Origin: Halomonas gemina
Lineage (GTDB): Bacteria > Pseudomonadota > Gammaproteobacteria > Pseudomonadales > Halomonadaceae
DNA length: 64,000 nucleotides
Assembly: GCF_023554995.1 (NCBI RefSeq)
Contig: NZ_JAMJPK010000002.1
Coordinates: 1-64,000 of the forward strand
Direction of reading: 5' to 3'
A program made the translations under genes and the position numbers. Shown in pieces: positions 14,113 through 23,629 of this stretch (within the stretch, counting starts at the first letter, position 1; the number at the start of each line of letters is the position of its first letter). The notes beneath the pieces were generated by a model. It ran no database searches and was not told where the DNA came from. It worked only from the letters and a program-made list of their open reading frames with translations.

Positions 14113-16899
14113 TCAGGGCGGTGGCAACTCGGCCAGGCTCTCGAGCATGCGGTCGAGCTCGCCCACCTCGCGCTCCCAGAGCCCCTCGGGCATCGGGCCG
14201 GTGGCCAGCAGGTCGGCCAGTATCTGGTGGAGCTCCTCGGCGCGGGAGGTCTGCTGGCCCAGGTTGTCGTTGAGGCGTTCGACCTGGATCGCCAGGCGCA
14301 GCGGGTCGTCACGCCGGTTGACGCGACCACCGGCCAGCAGCGACAGGTGGGCCCGCAGGCGTGCCAGTCGCTCCTCCACCGCGTCGTCCGCACCGGCCTG
14401 GCGGGCGGCATTGCGGCTCGCGTGGGCGTGGCGCAGTGCACTCGACAGGGCCAGGTCGTCTGGTACGGCGACCTCCTCCACGGGGCCGCCGGCCAGGCGC
14501 TGGGCGTCTGCCTGCAGGTGGGCATTGAGCAGGGGGCGGATGGCCTGCCAGCGCTCGGCCTCCTCGGCCAGCGACAGGCGGGCCAGGCGCTCGCGACGGG
14601 CCCGCACGATACCCGTCCAGCGACGGCGCATGCCTTCGCTGCGTCGTCCCGAGGGCAGGGGCTCGAGTGCCGTGACCTCGCGTACCGCCTCGTCCAGCAC
14701 GCTGGCCTCGCGACTGTGCGTCGGGTGCCAGCTGTCGAGCCGGTCGATCAGCGCCTGCATGGCCTCCAGTCGGGCCCGGTTGCGCTGGGCCTGGTCATCC
14801 CGGGCGGCCTCCCGGCTGGCGAAGATGTCGTCGCACAGCGAGCGGAACTCACGCCACAGCGCCTGCTCATCGCCCTTGGGAGCGCGTCCCAGGTCGCGCC
14901 AGCGGCGCTGCAGTGCCTTGGCCTGGTCGGCCCGCTTGACCGCGGGCATCTCCCGGGTCAGCAGCTCGCGGGTCTGCTCGATCAGGTCACGCTTGGCCTC
15001 GGCGATCTCATGGGCGCGCCGGTCGATCAGGGCCTGGAGGTCATGGCGGATGCGCCCGAAGCGTCGGCCGATGGTCTCGGCCTGATCCCGGGGCACCGGG
15101 GCGAAGCGGCGCCACTGTTCCCGCGAGCGGTCGCGGATCTCGCGCAGCGCATCGGGGTCGGCTTCGTGGGCGGGCTGCTCGAGCAGCGTCTCGAGCTGCT
15201 CGCAGAGCGCCTCGCGGGCCGCCAGGTTGCGCTGGCGCTCGGCCTGCTGGCGCTCCCGCCAGGGGGCCAGGCGCTCGTGGATACGGTCGGAGGCGGCGCG
15301 GAAGCGGGCGGACTGCTCGCGGTTGGCGGCGGCATCCCCCAGGGCCTTCCACTCCTTGATCAGCTGGCGATGGCGGCGGTCGAGGGCAGCGTCGCTGGCG
15401 CCCTCCTCATCGGCCAGCGCCTCGATGGCGAGGCACAGCTGGTCGCGCTTGGGGCCGGCGACGAAGCCGCGCCAGTCGCGCAGTTCGGCGAGTCGTGCCG
15501 CGAGGCGCTTGAGTCGCGCCTGGTGAGGCTGCAGCGGTGCCGGGGGCAGCCGTTCGGCCTGCTGGCGCAGCCGCTGGTGGAGCCGGCTGGCGCCCTTGAA
15601 GGCGCCGCTCTCCAGCAGGCGCTCGAGCTGGTCGAGCTCCTCGATGAAGCGCGACAGTCGGGCGTCCAGGTCGCCATCTTCCTGGGGAGGCTCGGCGGCG
15701 AGGCGCTGTCGGGCCCGCTGCAGCAGCGGCGCCGGTGCCAGTCCTGGCGGCCAGCCGCAGGCCTCCACCAGGGCCTCGAGGCGTTGGTCATCGCCGTCGG
15801 CCAGGGCCTGCTCGATCGCCTCGGCACGCTCGTCCAGGCGTACCCGCGCCTGGACGATGCCTTCGTAGGCGGCAAGCGCCCGGTCGTAGCGGTCACGCAG
15901 TGCCTCGTCGGCCAGGTGCTGGTCGGAGAGGGCCTGCCAGCGGCTGGCCAGCAGGCGCTTCTGGGCGCGCAGGCTGGCGATGTCCTGGTCGGTGAGCCGG
16001 TCGCCCTGGTGCAGGCCCTCGAGGCTCTCCTCCAGGGCCTCGACCAGGGCCTCCCGGGTCTGGTCGGCACTCTCGCGCTGACGATGGTCGGCATCCCGCG
16101 CATGCTCCTGGGCCTCGTGGTCGCCGATGACCTTGCGGCAGCGCAGGCAGGCCTCCTGGTAGCGGCGCTCCTGCCGGGCGTCCGGCAGGTCCTCGAGCTT
16201 GGCCCATTCGCGCACCAGGTGGCGGAAGCGGCCGGCATAGAGCGGTTCCCAGGGGCTGCCGGCGTGCTGCTCCAGGGTAGTGAGCAGGGCCTCGCGACGC
16301 TCTCGGGCGGCCGCCAGGGAGGCGGCATCGGCCCGTCGCCGATTGAGGCGTTCACGCGCCTTGCGGGCCACCTGACGGTCCCGGCGCGCCTCGTGGGCCA
16401 GGCGGGAGAGTCCCGCCTCGCTCTCGACCCGGGCGGCCGCGGCATGACGCACGGCGGCGATGCCGTTGTCGCAGGCCTGGCGGATCAGGTCCTCTTCCGC
16501 CTCGAGGCGGGCCAGGGCGGCGAGGCGCAGCTGCTGGTTGTCGCCCTGCAGGGCCAGCTGGTTGAGCAGGTCAGGGTCCTCGAGCCGCTCTACTAGGGCG
16601 ATGCGCGCCGGCAGGTCATGCTGGCCGCGGCGTCCGGCGAGCAGAGCCACCAGGTGACGTCGCAGCTCCGGGGAGGTGGCGGTGGCGTCCCCCTGACTCA
16701 GGGCCAGCAGGCGCTCGGGGTCCTCCAGGCGGGCCAGGGCCGCCTCGCGTACCTCGGGCTCGGCGTCGAGGGCGAGCTGCTCGAGGGCATGGCGCTGGTC
16801 TTCGCGGGACGGGTCGAAACGTGCCACGGCCTGGCGGCGGACCTCGGGGTCCGGGTGTTTCCAGCGCGGGGCGAACAGGCGGCGAAGGAGTCCTGGCAT
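14113..16899 (-). CDS. Large DUF349 repeat protein
   Basis: A 928-residue, highly charged, helical protein. The N-terminal 130 residues look like HEAT-type repeats (LEQLALDAEPEVREAALARL and similar). The rest is mostly coiled-coil with recurring Trp-containing helices (for example LIKEWKALGDAAANRE, ALQRRWRDLGRAPKGDE) that are the DUF349 repeat. Homologues occur in Pseudomonas and relatives; function is unknown. No signal peptide or membrane segment. The ATG at 16899 is chosen because AGGAAG lies 4 bases upstream; the frame runs open 258 bases further, but without support. It is divergent from minC. Confidence 0.82.
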   Translation of the reverse strand: MPGLLRRLFAPRWKHPDPEVRRQAVARFDPSREDQRHALEQLALDAEPEVREAALARLEDPERLLALSQGDATATSPELRRHLVALLAGRRGQHDLPARIALVERLEDPDLLNQLALQGDNQQLRLAALARLEAEEDLIRQACDNGIAAVRHAAAARVESEAGLSRLAHEARRDRQVARKARERLNRRRADAASLAAARERREALLTTLEQHAGSPWEPLYAGRFRHLVREWAKLEDLPDARQERRYQEACLRCRKVIGDHEAQEHARDADHRQRESADQTREALVEALEESLEGLHQGDRLTDQDIASLRAQKRLLASRWQALSDQHLADEALRDRYDRALAAYEGIVQARVRLDERAEAIEQALADGDDQRLEALVEACGWPPGLAPAPLLQRARQRLAAEPPQEDGDLDARLSRFIEELDQLERLLESGAFKGASRLHQRLRQQAERLPPAPLQPHQARLKRLAARLAELRDWRGFVAGPKRDQLCLAIEALADEEGASDAALDRRHRQLIKEWKALGDAAANREQSARFRAASDRIHERLAPWRERQQAERQRNLAAREALCEQLETLLEQPAHEADPDALREIRDRSREQWRRFAPVPRDQAETIGRRFGRIRHDLQALIDRRAHEIAEAKRDLIEQTRELLTREMPAVKRADQAKALQRRWRDLGRAPKGDEQALWREFRSLCDDIFASREAARDDQAQRNRARLEAMQALIDRLDSWHPTHSREASVLDEAVREVTALEPLPSGRRSEGMRRRWTGIVRARRERLARLSLAEEAERWQAIRPLLNAHLQADAQRLAGGPVEEVAVPDDLALSSALRHAHASRNAARQAGADDAVEERLARLRAHLSLLAGGRVNRRDDPLRLAIQVERLNDNLGQQTSRAEELHQILADLLATGPMPEGLWEREVGELDRMLESLAELPPP

Positions 16900-17156
16900 G
16901 GGGCTTCCTGACAAAGGGAACACTTCCCGGCGGAGCGCGGGAGGGGCATTATTATTGGTGGCAACGGCGCAGGGCCTGGGTCGAGAGTATCTAAGCACGT
17001 GCCGAGGCTGCAGAAAAGTCCAGCCGGCGGGGAGGTGTGGCCCCCCGGAGACACTGACAACGGCCCCACCTTGACCGTATGATCGGTTGCAGGGGCGCAG
17101 CCACTCGCTTAGCTTTGTGGCTGTACCCCGATCATCACCCGACGTGGAGTTCGGCA

Positions 17157-17936
17157 ATGAGTCTCAAAGTGGACAGGGACAGCATGGCATTCACCTTCAA
17201 GGGGGGGATGCTGCCGATGACGGTCATGGAGCTGACCAGCGCCGATCCCGAGCGCATTCGCGAGCAGCTCGCGGGCAAGCTCAGTCAGTCGCCGGCCTTC
17301 TTCCAGCATACCCCGGTCGTTCTCAACGTCGAGAAACTCGATGAACCCCATCTGGCCCTGGAGCGCATCTGCGCGGTCTGCCGGGCCCACAAGCTGCTGC
17401 CAGTGGCGGTGCGCGGCGGCCCGGATCCGGTCAAGCAGTCGGCCTGGGCCCTGGGACTGGGCTGGTTCCCGCCCCAGGAGGCCTCGCGCCCGCGTGCCCT
17501 GGAGAGCGTTGTCGGTGACGGCGACGTCGAGATGGCCGAGCCGCTCGAGCCGGCAGAGCCGGCCGGAGAGGAGGCCGTGACCCCCGACGCGCTACCCGGG
17601 ACCACGGCGGGCGGTCGCATCTACCGCGGCACGGTGCGCTCCGGGCAACAGGTGACTGCGCCCGAGGGCGACCTGGTGGTGGTGGGGGCGGTCAATGCCG
17701 GGGCCGAGGTGCTCGCCGCCGGCAGCGTGCATGTCTACGGTGCCCTGCGCGGGCGTGCCCTGGCCGGGATCCATGGTGATGCCCAGGCCGGCATCTTCTG
17801 CCGTGAACTGCATGCCGAGCTGCTTTCGGTGGCCGGCAACTACAAGCGCCTCGAGGACATCGACCCGCGCCTGCTGGGCACCACCGTGCAGGTCCGGCTG
17901 AGCGACGACCAGCTCGGCATCACGCCGCTGGCCTGA
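17157..17936 (+). CDS. minC: Septum site-determining protein MinC
   Basis: A 259-residue inhibitor of FtsZ assembly. The N-terminal domain (about 1-110) carries the FtsZ-binding fold; a short acidic linker follows; the C-terminal beta-helix domain (about 155-255) shows VRSGQQVTAPEGDLVVVGAVNAGAEVLAAGSVHVYG, split here as VRSGQQV and GDLVVVGAVNAGAEV, the MinD-binding and dimer region. It acts at the membrane with MinD and is kept from midcell by MinE. It is the first gene of minCDE; GGAG lies 7 bases before the ATG. Confidence 0.96.
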   Translation: MSLKVDRDSMAFTFKGGMLPMTVMELTSADPERIREQLAGKLSQSPAFFQHTPVVLNVEKLDEPHLALERICAVCRAHKLLPVAVRGGPDPVKQSAWALGLGWFPPQEASRPRALESVVGDGDVEMAEPLEPAEPAGEEAVTPDALPGTTAGGRIYRGTVRSGQQVTAPEGDLVVVGAVNAGAEVLAAGSVHVYGALRGRALAGIHGDAQAGIFCRELHAELLSVAGNYKRLEDIDPRLLGTTVQVRLSDDQLGITPLA

Positions 17937-17998
17937 TGCCGGCTGGACCGATCGTACCACCATTCCCTTAATCATCATCACAAGACAGGATGCGACAC

Positions 17999-18817
17999 TT
18001 GGCCAAGATCATCGTTGTGACCTCCGGCAAGGGCGGGGTCGGCAAGACAACCAGCGCAGCCGCCATCGCCACAGGGCTGGCGCTGCGTGGCAAGAAGACC
18101 GTGGTCATCGACTTCGACGTGGGGCTGCGCAACCTCGACCTGATCATGGGCTGCGAGCGTCGCGTGGTCTACGACCTGGTCAACGTGATCCAGGGCGAGG
18201 CGGGGCTGAACCAGGCGCTGATCCGTGACAAGCGGGTCGACAACCTGCATATCTTGCCGGCCTCCCAGACCCGCGACAAGGATGCCCTGACCCTGGAGGG
18301 CGTCGAGAAGGTGCTCGATACCCTTAACAAGGACTTCGACTTCATCATCTGCGACTCCCCGGCGGGCATCGAGCGTGGCGCCCAGCTGGCCATGTACTTC
18401 GCCGACGCGGCGATCGTGGTCACCAACCCCGAGGTCTCTTCGGTGCGTGACTCCGACCGCATCCTCGGCCTGCTGGCCTCCAAGACCCGGCGCGCCGAAC
18501 GCGGCGAGGACCCGATCCAGGAGCACCTGCTGATCACCCGCTACAACCCGAGCCGTGTCGACCTGGGGGACATGCTCAACCTGGAGGACATCCGCGAGAT
18601 CCTGGCCATCGACCTGCTCGGCCTGATCCCGGAGTCGGAGGCGGTGCTGCGGGCGTCCAACCAGGGGGTGCCGGTCACCCACGATGATGACAGCGATGCC
18701 GGCCAGGCCTATGCCGACACCGTGGCCCGCCTGCTGGGCGAGGAGGTGCCCCTGCGCTTCCACGAGTACCAGAAGAAGAGCCTGTTGAGCCGCATGTTTG
18801 GAGGAGTCCGCCGGTGA
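17999..18817 (+). CDS. minD: Septum site-determining ATPase MinD
   Basis: A 272-residue deviant-Walker ATPase. GKGGVGKT (10-17) with signature Lys11 and Lys16, DFDVGLRN (switch) and the C-terminal amphipathic membrane-targeting helix ([11 protein letters not shown]) are all present. MinD binds the membrane in the ATP form, recruits MinC and oscillates through MinE. The start is most likely TTG at 17999, giving the usual [17 protein letters not shown] ends 8 bases before it. The in-frame ATG at 17990 overlaps that ribosome binding site and would add three residues. Confidence 0.96.
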   Translation: MAKIIVVTSGKGGVGKTTSAAAIATGLALRGKKTVVIDFDVGLRNLDLIMGCERRVVYDLVNVIQGEAGLNQALIRDKRVDNLHILPASQTRDKDALTLEGVEKVLDTLNKDFDFIICDSPAGIERGAQLAMYFADAAIVVTNPEVSSVRDSDRILGLLASKTRRAERGEDPIQEHLLITRYNPSRVDLGDMLNLEDIREILAIDLLGLIPESEAVLRASNQGVPVTHDDDSDAGQAYADTVARLLGEEVPLRFHEYQKKSLLSRMFGGVRR

Positions 18818-19065
18818 AGTTGCTCGATTTCCTGAAGCGAGAGCGCAAGAAGTCCGCGTCGGTCGCCAAGGAGCGGCTGCAGATCATCGTGGCCCATCAG
18901 CGCACCCAGCGGGGGCAGCCGGACTACATGCCGCTGCTGGAGAAGGAGCTGCTGGAGGTGATCCGCCGCTACGTGCAGATCGATGATGACGCGGTCAACA
19001 TCACCCTCGACAGCGAGGACAACTGCTCGGTGCTGGAGCTCAACGTGACGCTGCCCAAGGCCTGA
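18814..19065 (+). CDS. minE: Cell division topological specificity factor MinE
   Basis: An 83-residue protein. The N-terminal amphipathic helix ([10 protein letters not shown]) and anti-MinCD region (about 13-30) are followed by the dimerisation domain (about 36-83). It stimulates MinD ATPase and drives pole-to-pole oscillation. It uses a GTG start that overlaps the minD stop by four bases (GTGA), so the pair is translationally coupled. Confidence 0.95.
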   Translation: MKLLDFLKRERKKSASVAKERLQIIVAHQRTQRGQPDYMPLLEKELLEVIRRYVQIDDDAVNITLDSEDNCSVLELNVTLPKA

Positions 19066-19113
19066 GCGGACAGCCCTGAGCGGTTGCTGCACGGAGAGCC
19101 CTGAGCGTTTCCT

Positions 19114-19141
19114 GGGCGACAGCCCGGCGGCTGAGTCGCCC
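19114..19141 (+). terminator. Terminator-like hairpin after minE
   Basis: GGGCGAC (19114-19120) pairs with GTCGCCC (19135-19141), with an inner AGCC/GGCT stem. It lies in the 134-base gap between minE and sbcB. No T tract, so moderate support. Confidence 0.45.
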
Positions 19142-19198
19142 GCGGGGCTGTGCTAGGCTGGGGCCCGTGAACCCACGCCTTTCGGAGAGCTCCCGCCC

Positions 19199-20689
19199 AT
19201 GGCGCAGTCCCCCGCCGCCCCGCAGTCCTTCCTGTGGCACGACTACGAGACCTTCGGTGCCGATCCGCGTCGCGACCGTCCCTCCCAGTTCGCGGCCATC
19301 CGCACCGATGCCGACCTCAACGAGATCGGTGAGCCCCTCGAGCTCTTCTGCAAGCCGTCCGATGACTTCCTGCCCCATCCCCAGGCCTGCCTGATCACCG
19401 GCATCACGCCCCAGCAGGCCCGCCGTCGCGGCCTGCCCGAGGCCGAGTTCGCCGGCGTGGTCGAGGCGGCCATGAGCGAGCCGGGCACCTGTGTGCTGGG
19501 CTACAACAGCCTGCGCTTCGACGACGAGGTGAGCCGCCACCTCTTCTACCGCAACCTGCTCGACCCCTATGCCCGGGAGTGGCAGAACGGCAACTCGCGC
19601 TGGGACCTGATCGACGTGGTGCGTGCCTTCCATGCCCTGCGCCCCGAGGGCATCGAGTGGCCGGCGCGTGACGATGGTGCGCCGAGCTTCAAGCTGGAAC
19701 ACCTGACGGCCGCCAACGGCATCGCCCATGCGGGGGCCCACGACGCCCTGGCCGATGTCCGCGCCACCATCGCCCTGGCGAGGCTGCTGCGCGAGCGCAA
19801 CGGCAAGCTCTTCGACTACCTGCTGGGGCTGCGCGGCAAGCGGGCCGTCGCCCGGCAGCTGGATCTGCCCGGGCGCAAGCCGGTGCTGCATATCTCGCGG
19901 CGCTACCCGGCGAGTCGCGGCTGCAGCGCCCTGGTGATGCCGCTGGCCGAGCATCCCTCCAACCCCAACGGGGTGATCGTCTTCGACCTCTCCATGGACC
20001 CGGCCCCGCTGCTGGAGCTCACCCCGGAGCAGATCCGCGAGCGGGTCTTCGTCAGCAACGATGACCTGGCGGAGGGGGCCGAACGCATTCCGCTGAAGGT
20101 GATCCACCTCAACAAGTGTCCGGTGCTGTTCCCGACCAGCGCCCTCAAGGACGTGGAAGGGCCGCACAAGGGTGAGTACGGCGCGATCGTCGAGCGGCTG
20201 GGGCTGGACCTGGCCGCCTGCCGTGCCCACTGGAAGCTGCTGTCGAACCGCCCGGAGGTGGCCTCCCGGGTCGCCGAGGTGTTCGCCTCACCGCCTCCCG
20301 AGCCGCCGCAGGACCCGGACCTGATGCTCTATTCCGGGGGCTTCTTCTCGCCGGCGGACCGTCAGCAGATGCAGCGGGTGCGCGAGACTGATCCCTGGGA
20401 CCTGGTGGGCGCACGCTTCGCCTTCCAGGACCCGCGCCTCGAGGAGATGCTGTTCCGCTACCGGGCCCGCAGCTATCCGGAGACCCTGGAGAGCGAGGAG
20501 CAGGCACGCTGGGAGGCCTTCCGCTGGGAGCGCATCAACGATCCGGCTGTCGCCAGCCTGACCCTCAAGGAGTTCGCCCGGGAGATCGAGCGGCTCAATG
20601 GCGTGCCGCTGTCCGACCGTGACCGGCAGATCCTCGAGGAGCTGGTGATGCACGTGGAGGCGATCATGCCGCCCCAGGCCTTCGACTGA
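19199..20689 (+). CDS. sbcB: Exodeoxyribonuclease I (SbcB)
   Basis: A 496-residue single-strand 3'-5' DNA exonuclease, close to the E. coli length. The exonuclease domain begins with HDYETFGADPRRDRPSQFAAIRTD, split here as HDYETFGADP with metal ligands Asp15 and Glu17; the later AHAGAHDALADVRATI segment supplies the His and Asp of the DEDDh set (HDALADV). The C-terminal half contains the SH3-like and helical domains that bind SSB. It works in recombination and mismatch repair in the cytoplasm. It is a single gene ended by a strong hairpin. Confidence 0.95.
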   Translation: MAQSPAAPQSFLWHDYETFGADPRRDRPSQFAAIRTDADLNEIGEPLELFCKPSDDFLPHPQACLITGITPQQARRRGLPEAEFAGVVEAAMSEPGTCVLGYNSLRFDDEVSRHLFYRNLLDPYAREWQNGNSRWDLIDVVRAFHALRPEGIEWPARDDGAPSFKLEHLTAANGIAHAGAHDALADVRATIALARLLRERNGKLFDYLLGLRGKRAVARQLDLPGRKPVLHISRRYPASRGCSALVMPLAEHPSNPNGVIVFDLSMDPAPLLELTPEQIRERVFVSNDDLAEGAERIPLKVIHLNKCPVLFPTSALKDVEGPHKGEYGAIVERLGLDLAACRAHWKLLSNRPEVASRVAEVFASPPPEPPQDPDLMLYSGGFFSPADRQQMQRVRETDPWDLVGARFAFQDPRLEEMLFRYRARSYPETLESEEQARWEAFRWERINDPAVASLTLKEFAREIERLNGVPLSDRDRQILEELVMHVEAIMPPQAFD

Positions 20690-20716
20690 CGGCAGGCGCC
20701 CCGCGCACTGCCAACG

Positions 20717-20745
20717 ACAGCGCCCGGCCGATGGCCGGGCGCTGT
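20717..20745. terminator. Bidirectional terminator
   Basis: ACAGCGCCCGGCC (20717-20729) pairs perfectly with GGCCGGGCGCTGT (20733-20745) around a GAT loop, between the convergent sbcB and M16 protease genes. Confidence 0.75.
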
Positions 20746-20770
20746 CGTGTCGGGATGCCGAGTCTGGATG

Positions 20771-23629
20771 TCAGTCGTCGTGTTCGGGCAGGGGAGGCAG
20801 CTGGTGGCTCAGGGCGAGCACGTCGCTGGGCGCATCACCTGGATCGAAGCTCACCCGCGCTACGGCGTTCTCGCGCAGTGCCGGCCAGCCCTCGCGCAGC
20901 TCCTCGGCCGTCACGGCCAGGGCCCGCTCGGCGAGCCGGCGATGACGGTCGAAGGCGGTGTCGCCGTAGGCGAGCGCGCGCCACAGGCGGTTGGTGCGCC
21001 CGGAGAGGCTGGTGTCGCGCTGCATCAGCTCGTCGTGCACGGCCTGGCGGTAGGGCGCCAGGTCCTCGTCGTCGAGTGCCGCGAGCCGCCCGGTGAAGTC
21101 GTCCAGGAAGGCATCGATGCGGGCCTGGATCGCCTCGCTTTCGGTGTCGGGAGACTGCACCAGCAGGCTGATGCCCGGCGCGTCCAGCATCGGCGAGTAG
21201 CCCGCGTTAACCACATAGCCGAGCTGCTCCTCGGTGCGCAGGCGCTGGTAGAAGGGGGTCTCCAGCAGCTGGCCCAGCACCGCCAGGCGCGCCTGGCTGG
21301 CCAGCGAGCGGTCCGGCCCCTGGAGGTAGCGCAGCACCAGCGACTCCTCTCGGGTCGTGACCGGCGTCAGCGCGGGCAGGTCGTCCGCCTGCAGGGGGAC
21401 GAGATCCGGGATCTCGTCGTCTGCAAGGGACGGAGAGAGTGCCTCGGCGACCAGCCGGGCCTCGCGCTCGGCGAGCGCGGCGGCGAGGTTGCCCACGGCC
21501 ATGGCCTCCAGGCGCAGCTCGGCCAGGAAGCGCTCGCGGAAGTCGCGCAGGTCCTCCACGCCGAGCTCGCGGCTCGCCTCGAGCAGGGCATCGGTGGGCC
21601 ACTGGGGGCGCACCAGGGCCTCGGCCAGGGTGCGGTGAGCCTGCCGGTAAAGGGCATCCTGGGGCGCGTTGCGCCATTCGCGCTGCAGGCGGTAGTGCAC
21701 CCGGTCGAAGCTCGCCGCGTCGATCTCGCCCTCCTGCAGCTGGGCGAGGACCCGGGTGATCAGCCGGTCCTGGCGGTCCCGCCAGCCGGAGAACGACAGG
21801 GTGATGCCCCGGGCGTGGGCATAGGCCTCGAAGCCATGGCCGGCCAGGCGGGCCGGGTAGAGGGTTTCGTTGAGGCTGTCGCCGAGCCAGCCGGCGAGCA
21901 GCCGGGAGAGCGCCGCCTCGCGGGCCTCCCGGCTGGCGGCGGGGTGCTGCAGGCTGAAGCGCCACTCCACCTTGGGGGTGTCGAAGCTGGCATCCGCATT
22001 GTACCAGAAGCTGAAGCCTGGCTGATCGATGCGCTTCTCGGGGACCTCGTCGTGGAGGTCGAGCAGCGCGAGGTCCTCGGCGATGTAGGGGTTGGGCTCG
22101 GGCAGGGCGAGGCCTCCCAGCGACTCGGCCTCGCCTGTCGCCTCGACCTCGCGCCAGGGGGCGTCGAACCAGGGCGAGACCTTCTCGCCCTCGACCTCCG
22201 GGCCGCTGTAGAGCCGCAGCATCCTCTCGGGCCGCAGGCCGTCGAGCCAGCGCGTGATCTGGTCGCGATCGAAGCCGTCCATCAGGTAGGGCGCGACGTT
22301 GACGTCCTCCAGCGGGTAGCGTGACAGGTTCATGGCCAGCCGCATGGCATCGCCCTGGGGCGAGCCGTGCTGCTGGAAGCGGAACTGCTGCTCGGCCAGG
22401 CGCGCCTGTTCCTCGTAGCGCCAGGCCTCCAGGCCGGCGTCGCGGATCTGCTCGATGGTGGCGAACAGACTTTCCTGGATGCGGTCGAGCCGTTCGGCGC
22501 CCTCCGGCGTCAGGCTGATGTCCACGGCGAACAGCGCATGGCGGCCGTCGCCGCGGGTCACCCCCGCCGAGAGGCCGTCGGCCCAGCCCGCCTCGCGCAG
22601 CACCGCGAGCAGGCTGCCCTCGCCCTCGTGACCGAGCAGGTTAGCCAGGTAGTCGGCCGGCTTGTGGCGGTAGGCCTGCTGGGGGTCGGGCACCGGGAAA
22701 AGGAAGCTGACCCGCTGGCTGTCGCGGACCGACTGCATCTCGACGGCGCGGGGCAGGGTCTGCTCCGCCACCAGCGGCGCCTCGATGACCGGGCGGGAGA
22801 GGCCGCGGTCGGGCACCTCGGCGAAGCGCGCAGTGACCATGGCCTCCAGCTCATCGAGAGGCTGGGGGGCGACCACCGCCAGGTGCATCACGTTGGCACC
22901 GTAGTGGCCCTCGTAGAAGTCGATCACGCGCTCGCGCAGGCTCGGCTCGCCCTCGGGGCGGTCGGCCAGGGTCTCGCGGCTGCCCACCGAGAAGCCGGTG
23001 GTAGGGTGCTCGGGGTTGAGCAGCTGGTCGAGGACGTCCTGGGCGCGGCGCCCGTCGTCGCGGATGCGGGTCTGGTACTCGGAGTGCACCACGTTGCGCT
23101 CGCTCTCCAGGCGGTCGGCGTTGAACAGCGGGGCAACGAAGAAGCGGCTGAAGCGGTCCAGGGCACCGGCCAGGGCATCGGGCTCGATGTCGAAGAAGTA
23201 GTTGGTGTCGTGGGGGGCGGTGAAGGCGTTGTGGCTGCCCCCGTGGCGCGACAGGTAGGCCTGGTAGGCATCCGACTCGGGGTAGGCGTCGGTGCCCAGG
23301 AACAGCATGTGCTCGAGGAAGTGGGCCAGGCCAGCCAGGTCCTCCGGGTCCTGGGCGCTGCCCACGTCGACGTTCAGCGAGGCGGCGGCCTGGTCGGCCT
23401 CGGGGTCGCTGACCAGCAGCACGCTCAGGCCGTTGTCGAGGATCAGGGCGCGGTAGTCGCGGTCATCGTGGGGGCTGACCCGCGGTGACACGACCTCGTC
23501 GACGGCCGCTGCCGGCTCGGGTGCCTCGGCACGGGCGGTCAGGCCCATCATCAGGGTCGCGGCCACGGCAAGCCAGGCGAGCAGGCGGGCCGGTTGGCGC
23601 AAGGGGGCAGGCAAGGGCTGTGTCATCAT
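20771..23629 (-). CDS. Pitrilysin-like M16 zinc protease, secreted
   Basis: A 952-residue inverzincin of family M16A. It has a signal peptide (basic start, hydrophobic 15-31, likely cleavage near ARA at 32-34), so it should act in the periplasm. The inverted zinc motif HFLEH is at 103-107, and the third zinc ligand is Glu185 in VVHSEYQTR. Four M16 domains fit the length; E. coli protease III (PtrA) has 962 residues and degrades peptides below about 7 kDa. The later domains keep the Arg-Tyr substrate motif region. Its ATG overlaps the stop of the upstream SRAP-like gene by four bases, so its translation depends partly on that gene. Confidence 0.88.
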   Translation of the reverse strand: MMTQPLPAPLRQPARLLAWLAVAATLMMGLTARAEAPEPAAAVDEVVSPRVSPHDDRDYRALILDNGLSVLLVSDPEADQAAASLNVDVGSAQDPEDLAGLAHFLEHMLFLGTDAYPESDAYQAYLSRHGGSHNAFTAPHDTNYFFDIEPDALAGALDRFSRFFVAPLFNADRLESERNVVHSEYQTRIRDDGRRAQDVLDQLLNPEHPTTGFSVGSRETLADRPEGEPSLRERVIDFYEGHYGANVMHLAVVAPQPLDELEAMVTARFAEVPDRGLSRPVIEAPLVAEQTLPRAVEMQSVRDSQRVSFLFPVPDPQQAYRHKPADYLANLLGHEGEGSLLAVLREAGWADGLSAGVTRGDGRHALFAVDISLTPEGAERLDRIQESLFATIEQIRDAGLEAWRYEEQARLAEQQFRFQQHGSPQGDAMRLAMNLSRYPLEDVNVAPYLMDGFDRDQITRWLDGLRPERMLRLYSGPEVEGEKVSPWFDAPWREVEATGEAESLGGLALPEPNPYIAEDLALLDLHDEVPEKRIDQPGFSFWYNADASFDTPKVEWRFSLQHPAASREAREAALSRLLAGWLGDSLNETLYPARLAGHGFEAYAHARGITLSFSGWRDRQDRLITRVLAQLQEGEIDAASFDRVHYRLQREWRNAPQDALYRQAHRTLAEALVRPQWPTDALLEASRELGVEDLRDFRERFLAELRLEAMAVGNLAAALAEREARLVAEALSPSLADDEIPDLVPLQADDLPALTPVTTREESLVLRYLQGPDRSLASQARLAVLGQLLETPFYQRLRTEEQLGYVVNAGYSPMLDAPGISLLVQSPDTESEAIQARIDAFLDDFTGRLAALDDEDLAPYRQAVHDELMQRDTSLSGRTNRLWRALAYGDTAFDRHRRLAERALAVTAEELREGWPALRENAVARVSFDPGDAPSDVLALSHQLPPLPEHDD

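Noticed and set aside
14227-16596. Long open frame opposite the DUF349 gene (789 codons)
   Set aside because: It is the GC-skew shadow of the minus-strand gene: low complexity, no ribosome binding site and no recognisable domains. Many similar long frames oppose real genes (for example 41238-43601, 33501-36509, 9552-11057).
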